From Anaerocolumna chitinilytica (GTDB lineage Bacteria; Bacillota; Clostridia; Lachnospirales; Lachnospiraceae): a stretch of 64,000 nt of DNA. The stretch spans positions 4,465,501 through 4,529,500 of the forward strand of contig NZ_AP023368.1 in NCBI RefSeq assembly GCF_014218355.1, read 5' to 3'. The notes under the pieces are model-generated. The model was not told where the DNA came from. It saw nothing but the letters and a program-made list of their open reading frames with translations, and searched no databases. The translations under genes and the position numbers were made by a program. Numbering within the stretch: the first letter of the stretch is position 1; the number at the start of each line of letters is the position of its first letter. Below, in pieces: positions 41,905 to 51,852 of this stretch.

Positions 41905-43053
41905 TCATACAATCTCATTGATAAATATCTGCTCGCCAAGCCGAAGCTCTGTAAGTACAGCCAATATATTTTCTTTATCCTCTGAAAGAATCAATTCTAT
42001 TATTTCTTCTTTCTTCAGCTTTCCGAAAAACAACATAGCAAGTGCAGCAATATCCCCCTTAATCATAGGAAGCTCAGTTGTTGTCTTTGTAACCCAAGTC
42101 TTATCTTTCTCAACCACAATACAGAATACACCGTTATTGTCTGCAATTCTCTCATCCACAGCTTCTATTACCAAATGGATATCCTTATTGGCATTTAAGC
42201 AATTTAAAAAGGCTTTCAGATTAATAATTCTTACCATAATAGAAGGTTCAAAGCCAGTATTCTTTTCTTTCAGATAAGATGAGAATTTTCGGTACAGCTC
42301 TGTGAGCACTTCCTTTTTGTAAGCAGGCTCATAAATGCATTCTTCCAAATTAAAGCCATCATCTAACATGTATGCTGCATACCCTATTATAGTATCTCCC
42401 TTAAATACCAGAGAAATGCCTCCGCCTGTACTTCGCATCTCTTCTAGAAGCTTCTCATAATACTTACGGCTTCTTATCGCATAGATATCATAATTTTCTT
42501 TTAGTATACGTTCTGTAAATTCCGCCAGCAGCTTACGGTTATTACTGTCTGAAGCAGTAAGTTCTAATATCTTACTGCCGGTATCCCATGAATTTAGTGC
42601 CTGGGCAGTTTCTTTCATCTCTGCTACCCATTTCCTGATAAGGTATACTTTACGAAAATCGTATGGATAATAGATAGCATCCGCAGCCGGCATAAGATAC
42701 GAAAGAGGCTTCTCTTCTTCGTACATACACTGAAAAGCTCTGTCTAACAATAACCCCATGTACCCTTTTTTTCTCTCATCCTGTCTGGTAGCAACGCCTA
42801 CAATATAATCCGCCTTAACTTCTCTTCCCTTAAGAACCAGAGTATAAGGGTTAAGATGCAGCATGGAACACAGTTTATCTTCCTTGTATAATGTAAAAAT
42901 ACGGTTGTAGGGAACTACCCACTGAAAGTAAAAATCCGTATAAGCCTCCGTATCTCCAAAACAATCCTGCCAGAGCTGGTACACATCCTCTCTGACATTT
43001 TCTTTTCCATTTTCCTTAGCTTCCTCCAGAGAAGTATATATCACATATTCCAT
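41905..43053 (-). CDS. GNAT family N-acetyltransferase (Eis-like)
   Basis: A 382-residue protein. The N-terminal half is a GNAT acetyltransferase with DYIVGVATRQDERKKGYMGLLLDRAF (acetyl-CoA loop). A second GNAT-like half and a C-terminal SCP2-like lipid-transfer domain (RIINLKAFLNCLNANKDIHLVIEAVDERIADNNGVFCIVV) follow, as in Eis-type enzymes. The ATG at 43053 is preferred over GTG 43068 for its better spacing to AGGTGA. The substrate is unknown; some relatives acetylate aminoglycosides or peptides. It lies between ispF and the T-box operon on the same strand. Confidence 0.8.
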   Translation of the reverse strand: MEYVIYTSLEEAKENGKENVREDVYQLWQDCFGDTEAYTDFYFQWVVPYNRIFTLYKEDKLCSMLHLNPYTLVLKGREVKADYIVGVATRQDERKKGYMGLLLDRAFQCMYEEEKPLSYLMPAADAIYYPYDFRKVYLIRKWVAEMKETAQALNSWDTGSKILELTASDSNNRKLLAEFTERILKENYDIYAIRSRKYYEKLLEEMRSTGGGISLVFKGDTIIGYAAYMLDDGFNLEECIYEPAYKKEVLTELYRKFSSYLKEKNTGFEPSIMVRIINLKAFLNCLNANKDIHLVIEAVDERIADNNGVFCIVVEKDKTWVTKTTTELPMIKGDIAALAMLFFGKLKKEEIIELILSEDKENILAVLTELRLGEQIFINEIV

Positions 43054-43098
43054 ACTGTATCTTGTCACCTTCCTTTTCTACTGTAAAAAGCCGGTCTT

Positions 43099-43665
43099 TT
43101 ATCCGTTATTTTTGATAGAACAGCCGCTGCAGCCGGAGCAGCCGCCTGCCTTTTCCGGATAAGAATAGCTGCGGTCATCATATCGGTAATCGGCAGCACT
43201 TGTTAAAAGGCAAACGGAATTAGCAGATATTCCAAGTCCTTCTCCTGTAAATCCAAGCCCTTCTTCCGTGGTTGCCTTTATATTAATCTGATTCAATTCT
43301 ATTCCTAGCACTCGTGCGATATTCTCTCTCATAGTCGGTATAAAAGGCGCCATTTTGGGCTTCTGGGCTATTATAGTAGCATCGATATTCTCAACCAGAT
43401 AAAAATTCTCTTCTAAAAGTTGCTTTACTCTTTCCAGCAAGACCAGGCTGGAGGCTCCCTTGTATTTCTCATCCGTATCCGGGAAATGTTGCCCAATGTC
43501 TCCCAGAGCTGCCGCACCGAGCAGACTGTCCATGATGGCATGGGTTAACACATCTGCGTCAGAATGCCCAAGCAACCCTTTCTCATAAGGAATTGTAACT
43601 CCTCCGATAATTAATTCCCGGCCTTCTACCAGCTTATGCACGTCATATCCTGAACCTATTCTCAT
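43099..43665 (-). CDS. ispF: 2-C-methyl-D-erythritol 2,4-cyclodiphosphate synthase with Cys-rich tail
   Basis: A 188-residue enzyme of the MEP isoprenoid pathway, against about 157 normally. Metal ligands D8, H10 and H42 are present ([22 protein letters not shown]), as are the [15 protein letters not shown] loop and [20 protein letters not shown]. The extra C-terminus, about 25 residues, ends [15 protein letters not shown] with Cys at 176, 179 and 182. Such a C-x2-C-x2-C tail suggests metal or iron-sulfur binding, or redox control. It is downstream of two tRNA genes and separate in transcription from the GNAT gene (30-base gap). Confidence 0.93.
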   Translation of the reverse strand: MRIGSGYDVHKLVEGRELIIGGVTIPYEKGLLGHSDADVLTHAIMDSLLGAAALGDIGQHFPDTDEKYKGASSLVLLERVKQLLEENFYLVENIDATIIAQKPKMAPFIPTMRENIARVLGIELNQINIKATTEEGLGFTGEGLGISANSVCLLTSAADYRYDDRSYSYPEKAGGCSGCSGCSIKNNG

Positions 43666-43763
43666 CTATATCACCGGCGGTACTCCTATTGCAGAACCGC
43701 CACCACTCCTTTTATAAAAATTTATATTACAAAAAAAGACTGTCGGTAAGACAATCTTTCTAA

Positions 43764-43837
43764 TAGCGAAGGACGGATTTGAACCGCCGACACTGCGGGT
43801 ATGAACCGCATGCTCTAGCCAACTGAGCTACTTCGCC
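43764..43837 (-). tRNA. tRNA-Met (elongator, anticodon CAT)
   Basis: The acceptor GGCGAAG/CTTCGCT is paired with one G-U. The D-arm is GCTC/GAGC, the anticodon stem TGCGG/CCGCA has the loop TTCATAC, and the T-arm GGCGG/CCGTC. Elongator type, since it lacks the initiator's three G-C pairs. CCA is not encoded. Confidence 0.92.
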
Positions 43838-43900
43838 ATATATAAGCAAATACATTGGGTTTTAAAACAAATAAAACTTTTCTTTGCTATTTCATAAAAA

Positions 43901-43973
43901 TGGGACCTATAGGGCTCGAACCTATGACCCTCTGCTTGTAAGGCAGATGCTCTCCCAGCTGAGCTAAGATCCC
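43901..43973 (-). tRNA. tRNA-Val (anticodon TAC)
   Basis: The acceptor GGGATCT/AGGTCCC pairs with one G-U. The anticodon stem TCTGC/GCAGA has the loop CTTACAA, giving TAC. D and T arms are regular, A73, no CCA. It is located 63 bases from tRNA-Met on the same strand, likely cotranscribed. Confidence 0.93.
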
Positions 43974-44042
43974 ATTAAGTACTTGTCTCTCAACAGGTAC
44001 TTTTATATTATATTTATGAAATGCTTTTTTGTCAAGTGTTTT

Positions 44043-46067
44043 TTATTGGTTTTGTTCCGAAAGTTTGAAAAATTGCAGCTTATTCTCCAAATCAGCGGCA
44101 GTAAGCGCAAGATTCGAAGCATCTTCACCCACTGTTTCACTGACAGCAGCCACTTCATTGGCAGCTGACAAAAGTTCTGCAGAAGTTGCCAGTATCTCTT
44201 CCGCTCCTGCGGATTGCTCCTGGGTAATTGCTGCAACAGATACCGCTACCTGATCCACCTCTTTTACACTTTCCCCTAACTCCATTACAAGGGTATCTGT
44301 TTCACTAACTGCTTTATAGATATCTTCAAAGGCCGAACTGGTCTCTTTGATCAAATCGGAGCTGTTTTTAATACTTACTACACTTTCCTGGGTTTTTTGG
44401 ATGGTTCCATCTACAAGTACATTAATCCTTCCGATATTACCGGATATCCTGTTTACTGCTTCAGAGCTTGTCTCTGCTAACTTTCTGATTTCCTCGGCTA
44501 CCACGGCAAAACCTCTTCCTGCTTCACCGGCTCTTGCAGCTTCAATAGCAGCATTTAAAGATAAAAGGTTGGTCTGGGTTGCTATTTCACCAATCAGATG
44601 CACAATTTCGTTAATTTCCTTTGTAGACTTCCCAACATCACCTACGGCTTCTTCCAGATTATATATAACTTTTTCAACATCCTGTACATACAGATTGACT
44701 TTATCAATCTTTTGCTTGCCTTCTTCTGATAATGTTACAGTCTGTTTCATCTTTCTTCCGGCATCACTGCTGATGGAATCTGCTTTTGATACTACCAGTG
44801 CCAGAGAGGATGCACTTTCTGCCACTTCTCCAATGGACTTTGCCAGTTCATCCACCGTCAGATTCAGCTCCTTCATGGAGCTGGATTGAACCTTTGCTGT
44901 ATTTGTCAGGTTCTCGGCGGCTTCACTGCTGCTTTCCGCCTGGTCATTCAACTTATTTATCAGTTCATTAAATTGCTGTATGATAAGCACCATAGTACCG
45001 ATAAATTTCTGCAGTCCTTCCGTCATTACCGCAACTTCATTCGTTCCCTTTACTTCTACCTGTATTCCAAAATTACCTTTGGTAATCTCTTCGAGGGTAC
45101 CGGTAACCTTCTTAATTGGTACAATAACAAAATGGAGTACTCTTTCTATTATGAACGCTATCAGTAAAATTGCCATAATTGAGCCGATTACCACTATTAT
45201 GATAAGTTGGTTAATGGCTGAGAGCACTTCGCTTCTTGGTACATAAGAAGCCAGAACCCAACTGGTTCCTTCTATCGCTGTGATATTGCCAAGATAGGAT
45301 TCATTCTTATCCTTTAAGGTAAAGACACTCTTACTGCTTTTTGCCAGTTCCTTCGCTATTCCGGCTACCAGCGCGTTATCTGAACCGGCATCCAGTTTCT
45401 TTGAGATCAAATCCTTGTCCTTATACCCAAGTATTACACCTTCTGTTTTATCGATCAACATGGAAGCTCCGGAATGAAGCACCTTCATTCCTGCTACTTC
45501 CTTTGTAATTTCGCTTAAGTATACATCTGCAGCTGCTACTCTTGTAATTCCGTCTTTAGAGGCCAATTTTGCCGAAGCCGTAATACAGTACTCTCCGGTA
45601 TTGGCATCTGTGTAAGGTGCTCCAAAAGCAAAATTATCCCTTTGTTCCCCTTCCTTATACCAATCCCTGTCTGCTACCACATAATCAGCACCGGGGGTAA
45701 AATCAAATGAGTTCAGCAATTTATTATCACTTGACCCTATATATACCCCTAAAGGCACATTTGGATTCCTGTCCTTTGTTGTAGCCAGATAACTTACCGT
45801 TTCCGCATCATCCATTTGCTTAAAATCAAGTGTATTCTTTATTTCTGTTAAGCTGCTGACAATCTGTCCTGACCAGAGTTCAACCTCTTTTACATTGGCT
45901 TCCGCCTGATATTTAACAATATTGCTACCATAGTCCAGAATAATATTTCTGGCCGTCATAAAGGTAATTATCAATAGGCCTGCTATGGATAATGCCACTA
46001 CTGGAATAAGAATAAATATCATTCGGCCTTTTGTTCCCAAACTCTTCTTTTTGCTTTTACCTCTCAT
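44043..46067 (-). CDS. Methyl-accepting chemotaxis protein with Cache sensor
   Basis: A 674-residue receptor. Membrane spans are at about 17-39 and 285-310, enclosing a double Cache-type ligand domain with [35 protein letters not shown] (about 134-168). A HAMP region follows, then the signalling domain with the conserved hairpin tip [39 protein letters not shown] (about 498-536). The ligand cannot be told, though dCache receptors often bind amino acids or small acids. There is no chemotaxis gene in the vicinity. Confidence 0.93.
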   Translation of the reverse strand: MRGKSKKKSLGTKGRMIFILIPVVALSIAGLLIITFMTARNIILDYGSNIVKYQAEANVKEVELWSGQIVSSLTEIKNTLDFKQMDDAETVSYLATTKDRNPNVPLGVYIGSSDNKLLNSFDFTPGADYVVADRDWYKEGEQRDNFAFGAPYTDANTGEYCITASAKLASKDGITRVAAADVYLSEITKEVAGMKVLHSGASMLIDKTEGVILGYKDKDLISKKLDAGSDNALVAGIAKELAKSSKSVFTLKDKNESYLGNITAIEGTSWVLASYVPRSEVLSAINQLIIIVVIGSIMAILLIAFIIERVLHFVIVPIKKVTGTLEEITKGNFGIQVEVKGTNEVAVMTEGLQKFIGTMVLIIQQFNELINKLNDQAESSSEAAENLTNTAKVQSSSMKELNLTVDELAKSIGEVAESASSLALVVSKADSISSDAGRKMKQTVTLSEEGKQKIDKVNLYVQDVEKVIYNLEEAVGDVGKSTKEINEIVHLIGEIATQTNLLSLNAAIEAARAGEAGRGFAVVAEEIRKLAETSSEAVNRISGNIGRINVLVDGTIQKTQESVVSIKNSSDLIKETSSAFEDIYKAVSETDTLVMELGESVKEVDQVAVSVAAITQEQSAGAEEILATSAELLSAANEVAAVSETVGEDASNLALTAADLENKLQFFKLSEQNQ

Positions 46068-46180
46068 AATTTCCTGCCCCTCCGCTAAAACATTTTTTAA
46101 TTATTGTAGTGATATGAAAATAAATAGTCAAGTTTATTTTCATCATTTATCGACATATTTTTTATAATAAATTAAAAAAA

Positions 46181-46211
46181 TACCCTGGCAATTTCAACCA
46201 TTGCCAAGGTA
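46181..46211 (-). terminator. Terminator after cytidine deaminase
   Basis: TACCCTGGCAAT (46181-46192) pairs with ATTGCCAAGGTA (46200-46211), one mismatch, followed on the minus strand by seven T. Confidence 0.88.
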
Positions 46212-46225
46212 CTTAGGTTCTTGTA

Positions 46226-46744
46226 CTATGCATTTAAATTAGAAGGTCCAAATCCCAAAGGCAGAAGTTCCTCCAGTGTATAAATCCAATAATCAAACTC
46301 TGATTTCGCAAGGATAATTAGAAAATTCTTCGGATTGCAAAATTCCATCATCACCTGCCTGCATACTCCACAGGGAGAACAATAATCTGACAGGATACCA
46401 TCCTTGCCGCCTACAATTGCTATCGCTAAAAATTCTTTCTCACCCTCACTGACTGCCTTAAAGAAGGCTGTTCTCTCCGCACAATTAGTAGGTGTAAAAG
46501 AAGCATTTTCAATATTGCAGCCCTTATAAATTTTATGACTTTTGCTTAATAAGGCAGCTCCTACTTTAAATCCTGAATAAGGCGTATAAGAATAATTCAG
46601 GCTGTCAATTGCCTCTCTTATCAGTGCTCTGCAGGTGTCCGGATTAATACTGCCTGTTATTTCCCTTTTACCGGATGGGATTAGTGCTCCTTCATGCCTG
46701 CATGCAAGTTCATTCATTTCTTTTCGATCATTATGCTCATCCAT
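46226..46744 (-). CDS. cdd: Cytidine deaminase
   Basis: A 172-residue zinc enzyme converting cytidine to uridine. The zinc and catalytic residues are in NCAERTAFFKA (Cys and the proton-shuttle Glu) and CSPCGVCRQ. YSGFKVGAALLSKSHKIYKGCNIENASF forms the substrate site. About 35 extra residues (DEHNDRKEMNELACRHEGALIPSG) precede the core compared with usual ~130-residue enzymes. The start is set by GGGAGATG upstream. It stands alone between the chemoreceptor and the glycosidase. Confidence 0.93.
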   Translation of the reverse strand: MDEHNDRKEMNELACRHEGALIPSGKREITGSINPDTCRALIREAIDSLNYSYTPYSGFKVGAALLSKSHKIYKGCNIENASFTPTNCAERTAFFKAVSEGEKEFLAIAIVGGKDGILSDYCSPCGVCRQVMMEFCNPKNFLIILAKSEFDYWIYTLEELLPLGFGPSNLNA

Positions 46745-46807
46745 GAAATCATCTCCCAGTACATATTTTTATAGTGTACCGTATATTATACCACAAAAGC
46801 ATAAATC

Positions 46808-48196
46808 TTACAATCCTTGCAGGCACTCTCCATTTGTTGTAATTATATTATGATACCAATAAGCAGAATCTTTTAATGTACGGAGTTGTGTTTCAAAATC
46901 AACATGAATTAAACCAAATCGTTCTCCATACCCCTGTGACCACTCAAAGTTATCCATAATAGACCAGGCAAAATATCCGTTTACAGGTATACCTTCCTCT
47001 ATGGTTTTGGATAATTCCAAAAGGTAGCGGTTCATAAAATCTATCCGCTGCGGGTCATGCACCTTACCATCAAGGCTTACCCAGTCAGCCATGGAGAGTC
47101 CATTTTCGGTTATAATGATTGGCATCTTATATCTTTCATAAAGAAATTTGGGCATATAACGGAGAATCTTTGGAGTAACCGGCCATTTAAAGGCAGTACG
47201 GTCATAGCCAATTTTATTATCTGCACGCACATAGCCTTCCTCTGAACTCCGAATACCAATTCCCCGATATAGGTTAATCCCCAAAAAGTCCAGAGGCTGA
47301 CAGATTTGTTCTAGGTCTTCCTTTTTTAAAAGTGCTTTCGGAAAATGCTCTGCAAATGCCTTAACCCCTTCTTCCGGATATTTTCCCAGAATTACAGGAT
47401 CTATCCACCAGCTGGTATTCCATAAATGTCTTTCGGAAGCGTCAAAAGCCGCTTTCCTTGCTGCCTCCACATCTTCCTCGCTGTCCGTCACCGGGTATAC
47501 ATCGCTGGCACAAGGGGCATATCCTACTTTACAAGGTTTTCTTGTATACTTTCGTATGGTCTGCACTGCTTTTCCATGAGCTAAAAACAAATGATGCATT
47601 GCCTGGAATACTTCCTCGTAGGTAAGCTTTAACTTCGGGGCACATTCCCCTAAAAGATGTCCGATTATTATATGGCACTGGGGTTCATTAAAGGTTATCC
47701 AGTGGGTGACACGGTCGGAAAGACGATTAATCACAATCTTTACATATTCCACAAACCAATCAACGCTTTCAGGATTGGACCACCCCCCTAACTTCATGAG
47801 TGCCTGAGGATAATCCCAATGAAACAAGGTAATATAAGGCTCAATACCCGCTTCTAGAAGTTCATCTACCAGATTATCATAAAATTCCAGACCTTTTTCG
47901 TTGATTTTTCCCTTACCCTCCGGCAATATACGTGTCCAGCTGATCGATAAACGGTAAGCCTTTAATCCGATTTCCTTCATCAAGGCGACATCTTCTTTGT
48001 ATCGGTGATAGTGGTCGCAGGCTATATCCCCTGTATCGCCGTTATCAATATTGCTGCGTCCTGTTTTGGGGTCAATGGTCTTATCATGACAGTAAACATC
48101 CCATATTGAGGGTCCTCTGCCATCCTCTGATGCACCACCTTCAATCTGATAGGCTGCCGCAGCTGCACCCCAGAGAAAATTCTTTGGAAAACTCAT
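46808..48196 (-). CDS. GH1 family beta-glucosidase
   Basis: A 462-residue glycoside hydrolase of family 1. The N-terminal FPKNFLWGAAAAAYQIEGGASEDGRGPSIWD is typical. The acid/base Glu is in WITFNEPQCH (about 165), the nucleophile Glu in IITENGL (about 358), and GYFAWSIMDNFEWSQGYGERFGLIHVD closes the barrel. There is no signal peptide, so it works in the cytoplasm on sugars brought in by the adjacent ABC transporter; 6-phospho specificity is less likely in this context. It is the last gene of the sugar operon. Confidence 0.93.
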   Translation of the reverse strand: MSFPKNFLWGAAAAAYQIEGGASEDGRGPSIWDVYCHDKTIDPKTGRSNIDNGDTGDIACDHYHRYKEDVALMKEIGLKAYRLSISWTRILPEGKGKINEKGLEFYDNLVDELLEAGIEPYITLFHWDYPQALMKLGGWSNPESVDWFVEYVKIVINRLSDRVTHWITFNEPQCHIIIGHLLGECAPKLKLTYEEVFQAMHHLFLAHGKAVQTIRKYTRKPCKVGYAPCASDVYPVTDSEEDVEAARKAAFDASERHLWNTSWWIDPVILGKYPEEGVKAFAEHFPKALLKKEDLEQICQPLDFLGINLYRGIGIRSSEEGYVRADNKIGYDRTAFKWPVTPKILRYMPKFLYERYKMPIIITENGLSMADWVSLDGKVHDPQRIDFMNRYLLELSKTIEEGIPVNGYFAWSIMDNFEWSQGYGERFGLIHVDFETQLRTLKDSAYWYHNIITTNGECLQGL

Positions 48197-48288
48197 ATCT
48201 ATGCCTCTCCTTCTATTTCATTAACTATTCAGATGTTCTTTCTAATAAGGCTTTTTAATCTTAAGCCGCAGCTCATCATTTGGTATCC

Positions 48289-49167
48289 TCAGCCTTTCAC
48301 AGCACCTACAACAATTCCCTTAACAAAATACCGTTGGAAGAATGGATATACAATAAGAACCGGAACAGCACCAATAACTGCTACTGCCATACGGATTGAG
48401 GTAGAGGGCATGGGTGCTGCGGCAGCACCTGCTGCAGCGGCTTTTTTCAGCATTTCAATATTTTGAAGCATCTTATTTAGAAAAACCTGAATGCTGTAGA
48501 ATTCATCTTTATTCACATAGTATAAACCATTTACCCAGTCATTCCAATAACCAAGGCCAACCAAAAGTACAAGCGTCGCAAGAATAGGAAGTGACATAGG
48601 AAGTACAATTCGCAGCAGTATACGGGTCTCACCTGCTCCATCCACTTTCGCGGCTTCCAAAACCTCCTCCGGTATGTTAGTGGTAAAATAAGCTCTCATC
48701 ATGATAATATTAAAAGCACCAAGCATCAGATTCGGTACAATTAAAGCCCATATGGTGTTCTTTATATGAAATGTCTGAGTCCACATCATATAAGAAGGAA
48801 CCAGGCCTCCATTAAAGAGCATGGTAAAGAACACAAAGAATGATATAAAATTCCGACCCGGCAAATTCTTCTTTGATAAGGGGTATGCCAATAAGGTAGT
48901 AAGACTTAAGTTTACTAGTGTACCTACCACGGTGACAAGGATAGAGACTCCATATCCTCTGATAATGGAATCCGTATCAAATAAAAGATATTTGTAAGCG
49001 GTCAGATCAATTTTTCCCGGAAGGAAACGATAACCGCCCTTCATCAGCACATCCTCTGCCGTAATGGAGGAGCTGATAAGCAGTACAATCGGAATAACAC
49101 AGAACAGGCATAATAATATCATTATTATGTTAGAAACTATTTGAAATGTTTTGCTTTTTTCTACCAT
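48289..49167 (-). CDS. Carbohydrate ABC transporter permease (LplC/YtcP-like)
   Basis: A 292-residue membrane protein of the CUT1 family, with about six spans and the EAA motif EVLEAAKVDGAGETRILLRIVLPMSLPILAT (about 166-196). An Ala-rich stretch near residue 235-248 ([15 protein letters not shown]) falls in the position just before the last span. No ATPase is encoded in this locus, as usual for Lpl-type systems that share a common MsmK-like ATPase. It lies 12 bases after the partner permease. Confidence 0.9.
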   Translation of the reverse strand: MVEKSKTFQIVSNIIMILLCLFCVIPIVLLISSSITAEDVLMKGGYRFLPGKIDLTAYKYLLFDTDSIIRGYGVSILVTVVGTLVNLSLTTLLAYPLSKKNLPGRNFISFFVFFTMLFNGGLVPSYMMWTQTFHIKNTIWALIVPNLMLGAFNIIMMRAYFTTNIPEEVLEAAKVDGAGETRILLRIVLPMSLPILATLVLLVGLGYWNDWVNGLYYVNKDEFYSIQVFLNKMLQNIEMLKKAAAAGAAAAPMPSTSIRMAVAVIGAVPVLIVYPFFQRYFVKGIVVGAVKG

Positions 49168-49179
49168 TGGTAATCTCCT

Positions 49180-50118
49180 TTAAAACAATGCATTTTCCTT
49201 GCTGAGTCTTCGCACGATACCATTGGCGCCAAGGACCAGAAGAAAACCTATTATAGACTGGTAAAAGCCTGCCGCAGCAGCCATACCCAGATTGTTTAAC
49301 TGTGTCAGTCCTCTATAAACATAAGTATCAATAGTATTCGTAACATCCACCAAAACCCCGCTGTTCATAGGAACCTGATAGAATAAACCAAAATCCGAAT
49401 AGAAAATACGCCCAATTGCCATTAGGGTCAATGTTATTATGGTAACTTTTAAGCCCGGCAGTGTAATATAGCGTATCTGCTGAAAACGTCCAGCCCCGTC
49501 AATGACAGCCGCTTCATAGTAACCTTTATCTATTCCCACGATAGTGGCATAATAGATAATGCAGTTATAACCGAAGCTTTTCCAGAGTTGAACAATGACC
49601 AGAATAAAAGGCCAATATTTCGGTTCCGAATACCAGGAAATTGATTTCATTCCAAGAAGAGGCAGTATGGCATGGTTGATGTAACCTGTCTGAGTATTTA
49701 AAAATCCGTAGACAATATAGCTAACTACAACAATTGAAATCAGAAAGGGGGTCAGAATCACCGTCTGGTACAGCTTTTTCGCTTTGTCCGACCTGATTTC
49801 ATTTAACAGAATTGCCACTGCTATGGATACTATCGTACCAAGTAGAATAAATACGGCATTATAAGCTAAGGTATTACGGGTTATTGTAAAGGCTGCTTTC
49901 GTAGCAAATAGGAATTCGAAGTTCTTTAGGCCGATGGAAGGACTTTTAAACATTCCTAATTTAAAGTCAAATTTTTTAAATGCCATCACAATTCCAAACA
50001 TAGGAATATAATTATTGATTACCAGATATAAAATTCCTGGGAGCATCATCAGATAAAAGGGCAGGAATTTTTTCATTTGTCTGAGATTATATGTTGTTTT
50101 GCTGTGGGGGTTTTTCAT
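49180..50118 (-). CDS. Carbohydrate ABC transporter permease (LplB-like)
   Basis: A 312-residue CUT1 permease. The N-terminus FLPFYLMMLPGILYLVINNYIPMFGIVMAFKKFDF is the mark of the LplB/YteP subfamily. The EAA loop is YYEAAVIDGAGRFQQIRYITLPGLKVTI (about 203-230). It forms a heterodimer with the following gene for uptake of an oligosaccharide. Confidence 0.9.
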   Translation of the reverse strand: MKNPHSKTTYNLRQMKKFLPFYLMMLPGILYLVINNYIPMFGIVMAFKKFDFKLGMFKSPSIGLKNFEFLFATKAAFTITRNTLAYNAVFILLGTIVSIAVAILLNEIRSDKAKKLYQTVILTPFLISIVVVSYIVYGFLNTQTGYINHAILPLLGMKSISWYSEPKYWPFILVIVQLWKSFGYNCIIYYATIVGIDKGYYEAAVIDGAGRFQQIRYITLPGLKVTIITLTLMAIGRIFYSDFGLFYQVPMNSGVLVDVTNTIDTYVYRGLTQLNNLGMAAAAGFYQSIIGFLLVLGANGIVRRLSKENALF

Positions 50119-50186
50119 GTGGGCTCCTTTATCTTTTAAACCAGATATCCGGCAAGCTTCACGCTCTGCCGGATATCATCACTTAA

Positions 50187-51698
50187 TTATTTATTAGCTG
50201 CCAGCCAGGCATCTAACTGCTGTTGCTTTTCTTTAATTATCTTATCAAGTCCTGCTGATTTTAACTCTTCATTCATTTTCGGAAGTGCTTCGTCAGGATT
50301 GACAGAACCGCAGTCCAGACTGGCTTCATATTTACTGATTACATTTTGAGAGGCAGTCACTTCATTTAACACCTTGGAATTATCCCAAACAAAGCCCTTT
50401 GCCGGTGAGGATTTGGCAGCTTTGTTAAATTCACCAAGCTTTGTCCAAACATCCGCATCATCTCCCTGCCATACGGAGGTTATCTGTTCGTTTGGCCAAG
50501 CCCAGCCAACAACGGAATAGCCTGTATTGGAGGCGTCAATGCCATCTGCATATGTTATAATATTTTTCTCTTTATCTACATATTTGTAATTCTTTCCTTC
50601 AATGCCATTAACAAATAGATTGGCTACTTCCGGATTGGTGTACATCAGATTGAGCATCTGCATTGCCTTATCCGGGTTCTTGCTGTTGTTTGCAATACAC
50701 CAGGCAGCATTCACCATTGTTGTGATAGAATGTGCATCATACATGGTTACAGCAACAATATCCTTACCGCATTTTCTTGTTTCTTCCGCTTCAAATCCGG
50801 CCTTGATTGGGGTAAAGGTACCAAAACCTACACCGGAACGAATAAGCGCATCATAGGATTCCGTCGTATTTGCCGCATCCGGCATCATAAGTCCATTCTG
50901 AGCCCATTTATACATATAACCTACATACTCTTTATAGGAATTAGAATCATAAAGATTCACAACCTGTGTGCTATCTCCCAAGGCGTTCTCAAGAACTCCA
51001 AGATTGTCACCCAGGGTATCCACCGGAAGAGGTCTCATCATTGTACCGGCATTTGCTACAACCGGCCAGATATCAGGATGAGCATCTTTGACCTTTTGCA
51101 GGTCAGCTTCCAATTCAGCATAGGTTTTCTTTACGGTGTAATCGATTCCTACTTCATCTGCAATGGCTTTATCCATTAAAAAGCCTCTAGCCTGGGCTTT
51201 GTCTTTGTTCATAGGGATACCATATACTTTGCCACCCACCGTCACACATTTAAAATCATCAGCCGATATGGAGTTTTGCATATCACTTCCGTATTGTTTC
51301 AGCAGATCATCCATAGCGACTATCTGATTACTGGAAGCCATGGAAGAAAGTGATACTTCCCAGGGAAATGCATAGAATAAATCCAGTTTTTCTCCGGAAG
51401 TAAGAGCAAGATTTAACTGTTCCTTCGTTACATTTCGTACCAATTCAACTTTACAGCCAATCTCTTTTTCCGTTATTTCGCTGATCTTAGCAGCAATTGC
51501 ATCACAATCCTCCGTGGTAGCCGCGTAAGGTGCATAAACTGTTACTGTGTACATATCCTCTTTTCCCTGTGCTTCCTCTTTCTTATCTCCTGAAGCACCG
51601 GATGAATCTCCCGATTTGCTGCAGCCTGCAAGGGCTGCGGTAAGCATTGCCACTGTTATGAACAACGCTGCTATTTTTTTACCAACTATAGTTTTCAT
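50187..51698 (-). CDS. Extracellular sugar-binding lipoprotein
   Basis: A 503-residue solute-binding protein. Lipobox ALAGC has the lipidated Cys at 26, followed by a Ser/Gly/Lys linker. The mature part resembles the LplA/YtcQ family (DLFYAFPWEVSLSSMASSNQIVAMDDLLKQYG; VYGIPMNKDKAQARGFLMDKA). It is the first gene of the transporter-glycosidase unit. The next upstream gene on the strand is the response regulator, separated by a terminator. Confidence 0.92.
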   Translation of the reverse strand: MKTIVGKKIAALFITVAMLTAALAGCSKSGDSSGASGDKKEEAQGKEDMYTVTVYAPYAATTEDCDAIAAKISEITEKEIGCKVELVRNVTKEQLNLALTSGEKLDLFYAFPWEVSLSSMASSNQIVAMDDLLKQYGSDMQNSISADDFKCVTVGGKVYGIPMNKDKAQARGFLMDKAIADEVGIDYTVKKTYAELEADLQKVKDAHPDIWPVVANAGTMMRPLPVDTLGDNLGVLENALGDSTQVVNLYDSNSYKEYVGYMYKWAQNGLMMPDAANTTESYDALIRSGVGFGTFTPIKAGFEAEETRKCGKDIVAVTMYDAHSITTMVNAAWCIANNSKNPDKAMQMLNLMYTNPEVANLFVNGIEGKNYKYVDKEKNIITYADGIDASNTGYSVVGWAWPNEQITSVWQGDDADVWTKLGEFNKAAKSSPAKGFVWDNSKVLNEVTASQNVISKYEASLDCGSVNPDEALPKMNEELKSAGLDKIIKEKQQQLDAWLAANK

Positions 51699-51814
51699 TA
51701 CTCCTCATTGCTCCTTCCTTTTTATGCTTTTATTTTACCCTTCTTTCTTTTTATACTCTACCAGTTCTGTTACTTTTCATCATTAATAAAATAACCTCTT
51801 TCTATTTCACCAAT

Positions 51815-51852
51815 AAAAAAGTTACATTTCTTATCAGAAATGTAACTTTTTT
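51815..51852 (-). terminator. Terminator after the AraC-type response regulator
   Basis: A perfect hairpin AAAAGTTACATTTCT...AGAAATGTAACTTTT, with A- and T-runs on both sides, lies directly at the stop codon of the regulator gene. It separates the regulator pair from the transporter genes. Confidence 0.88.
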
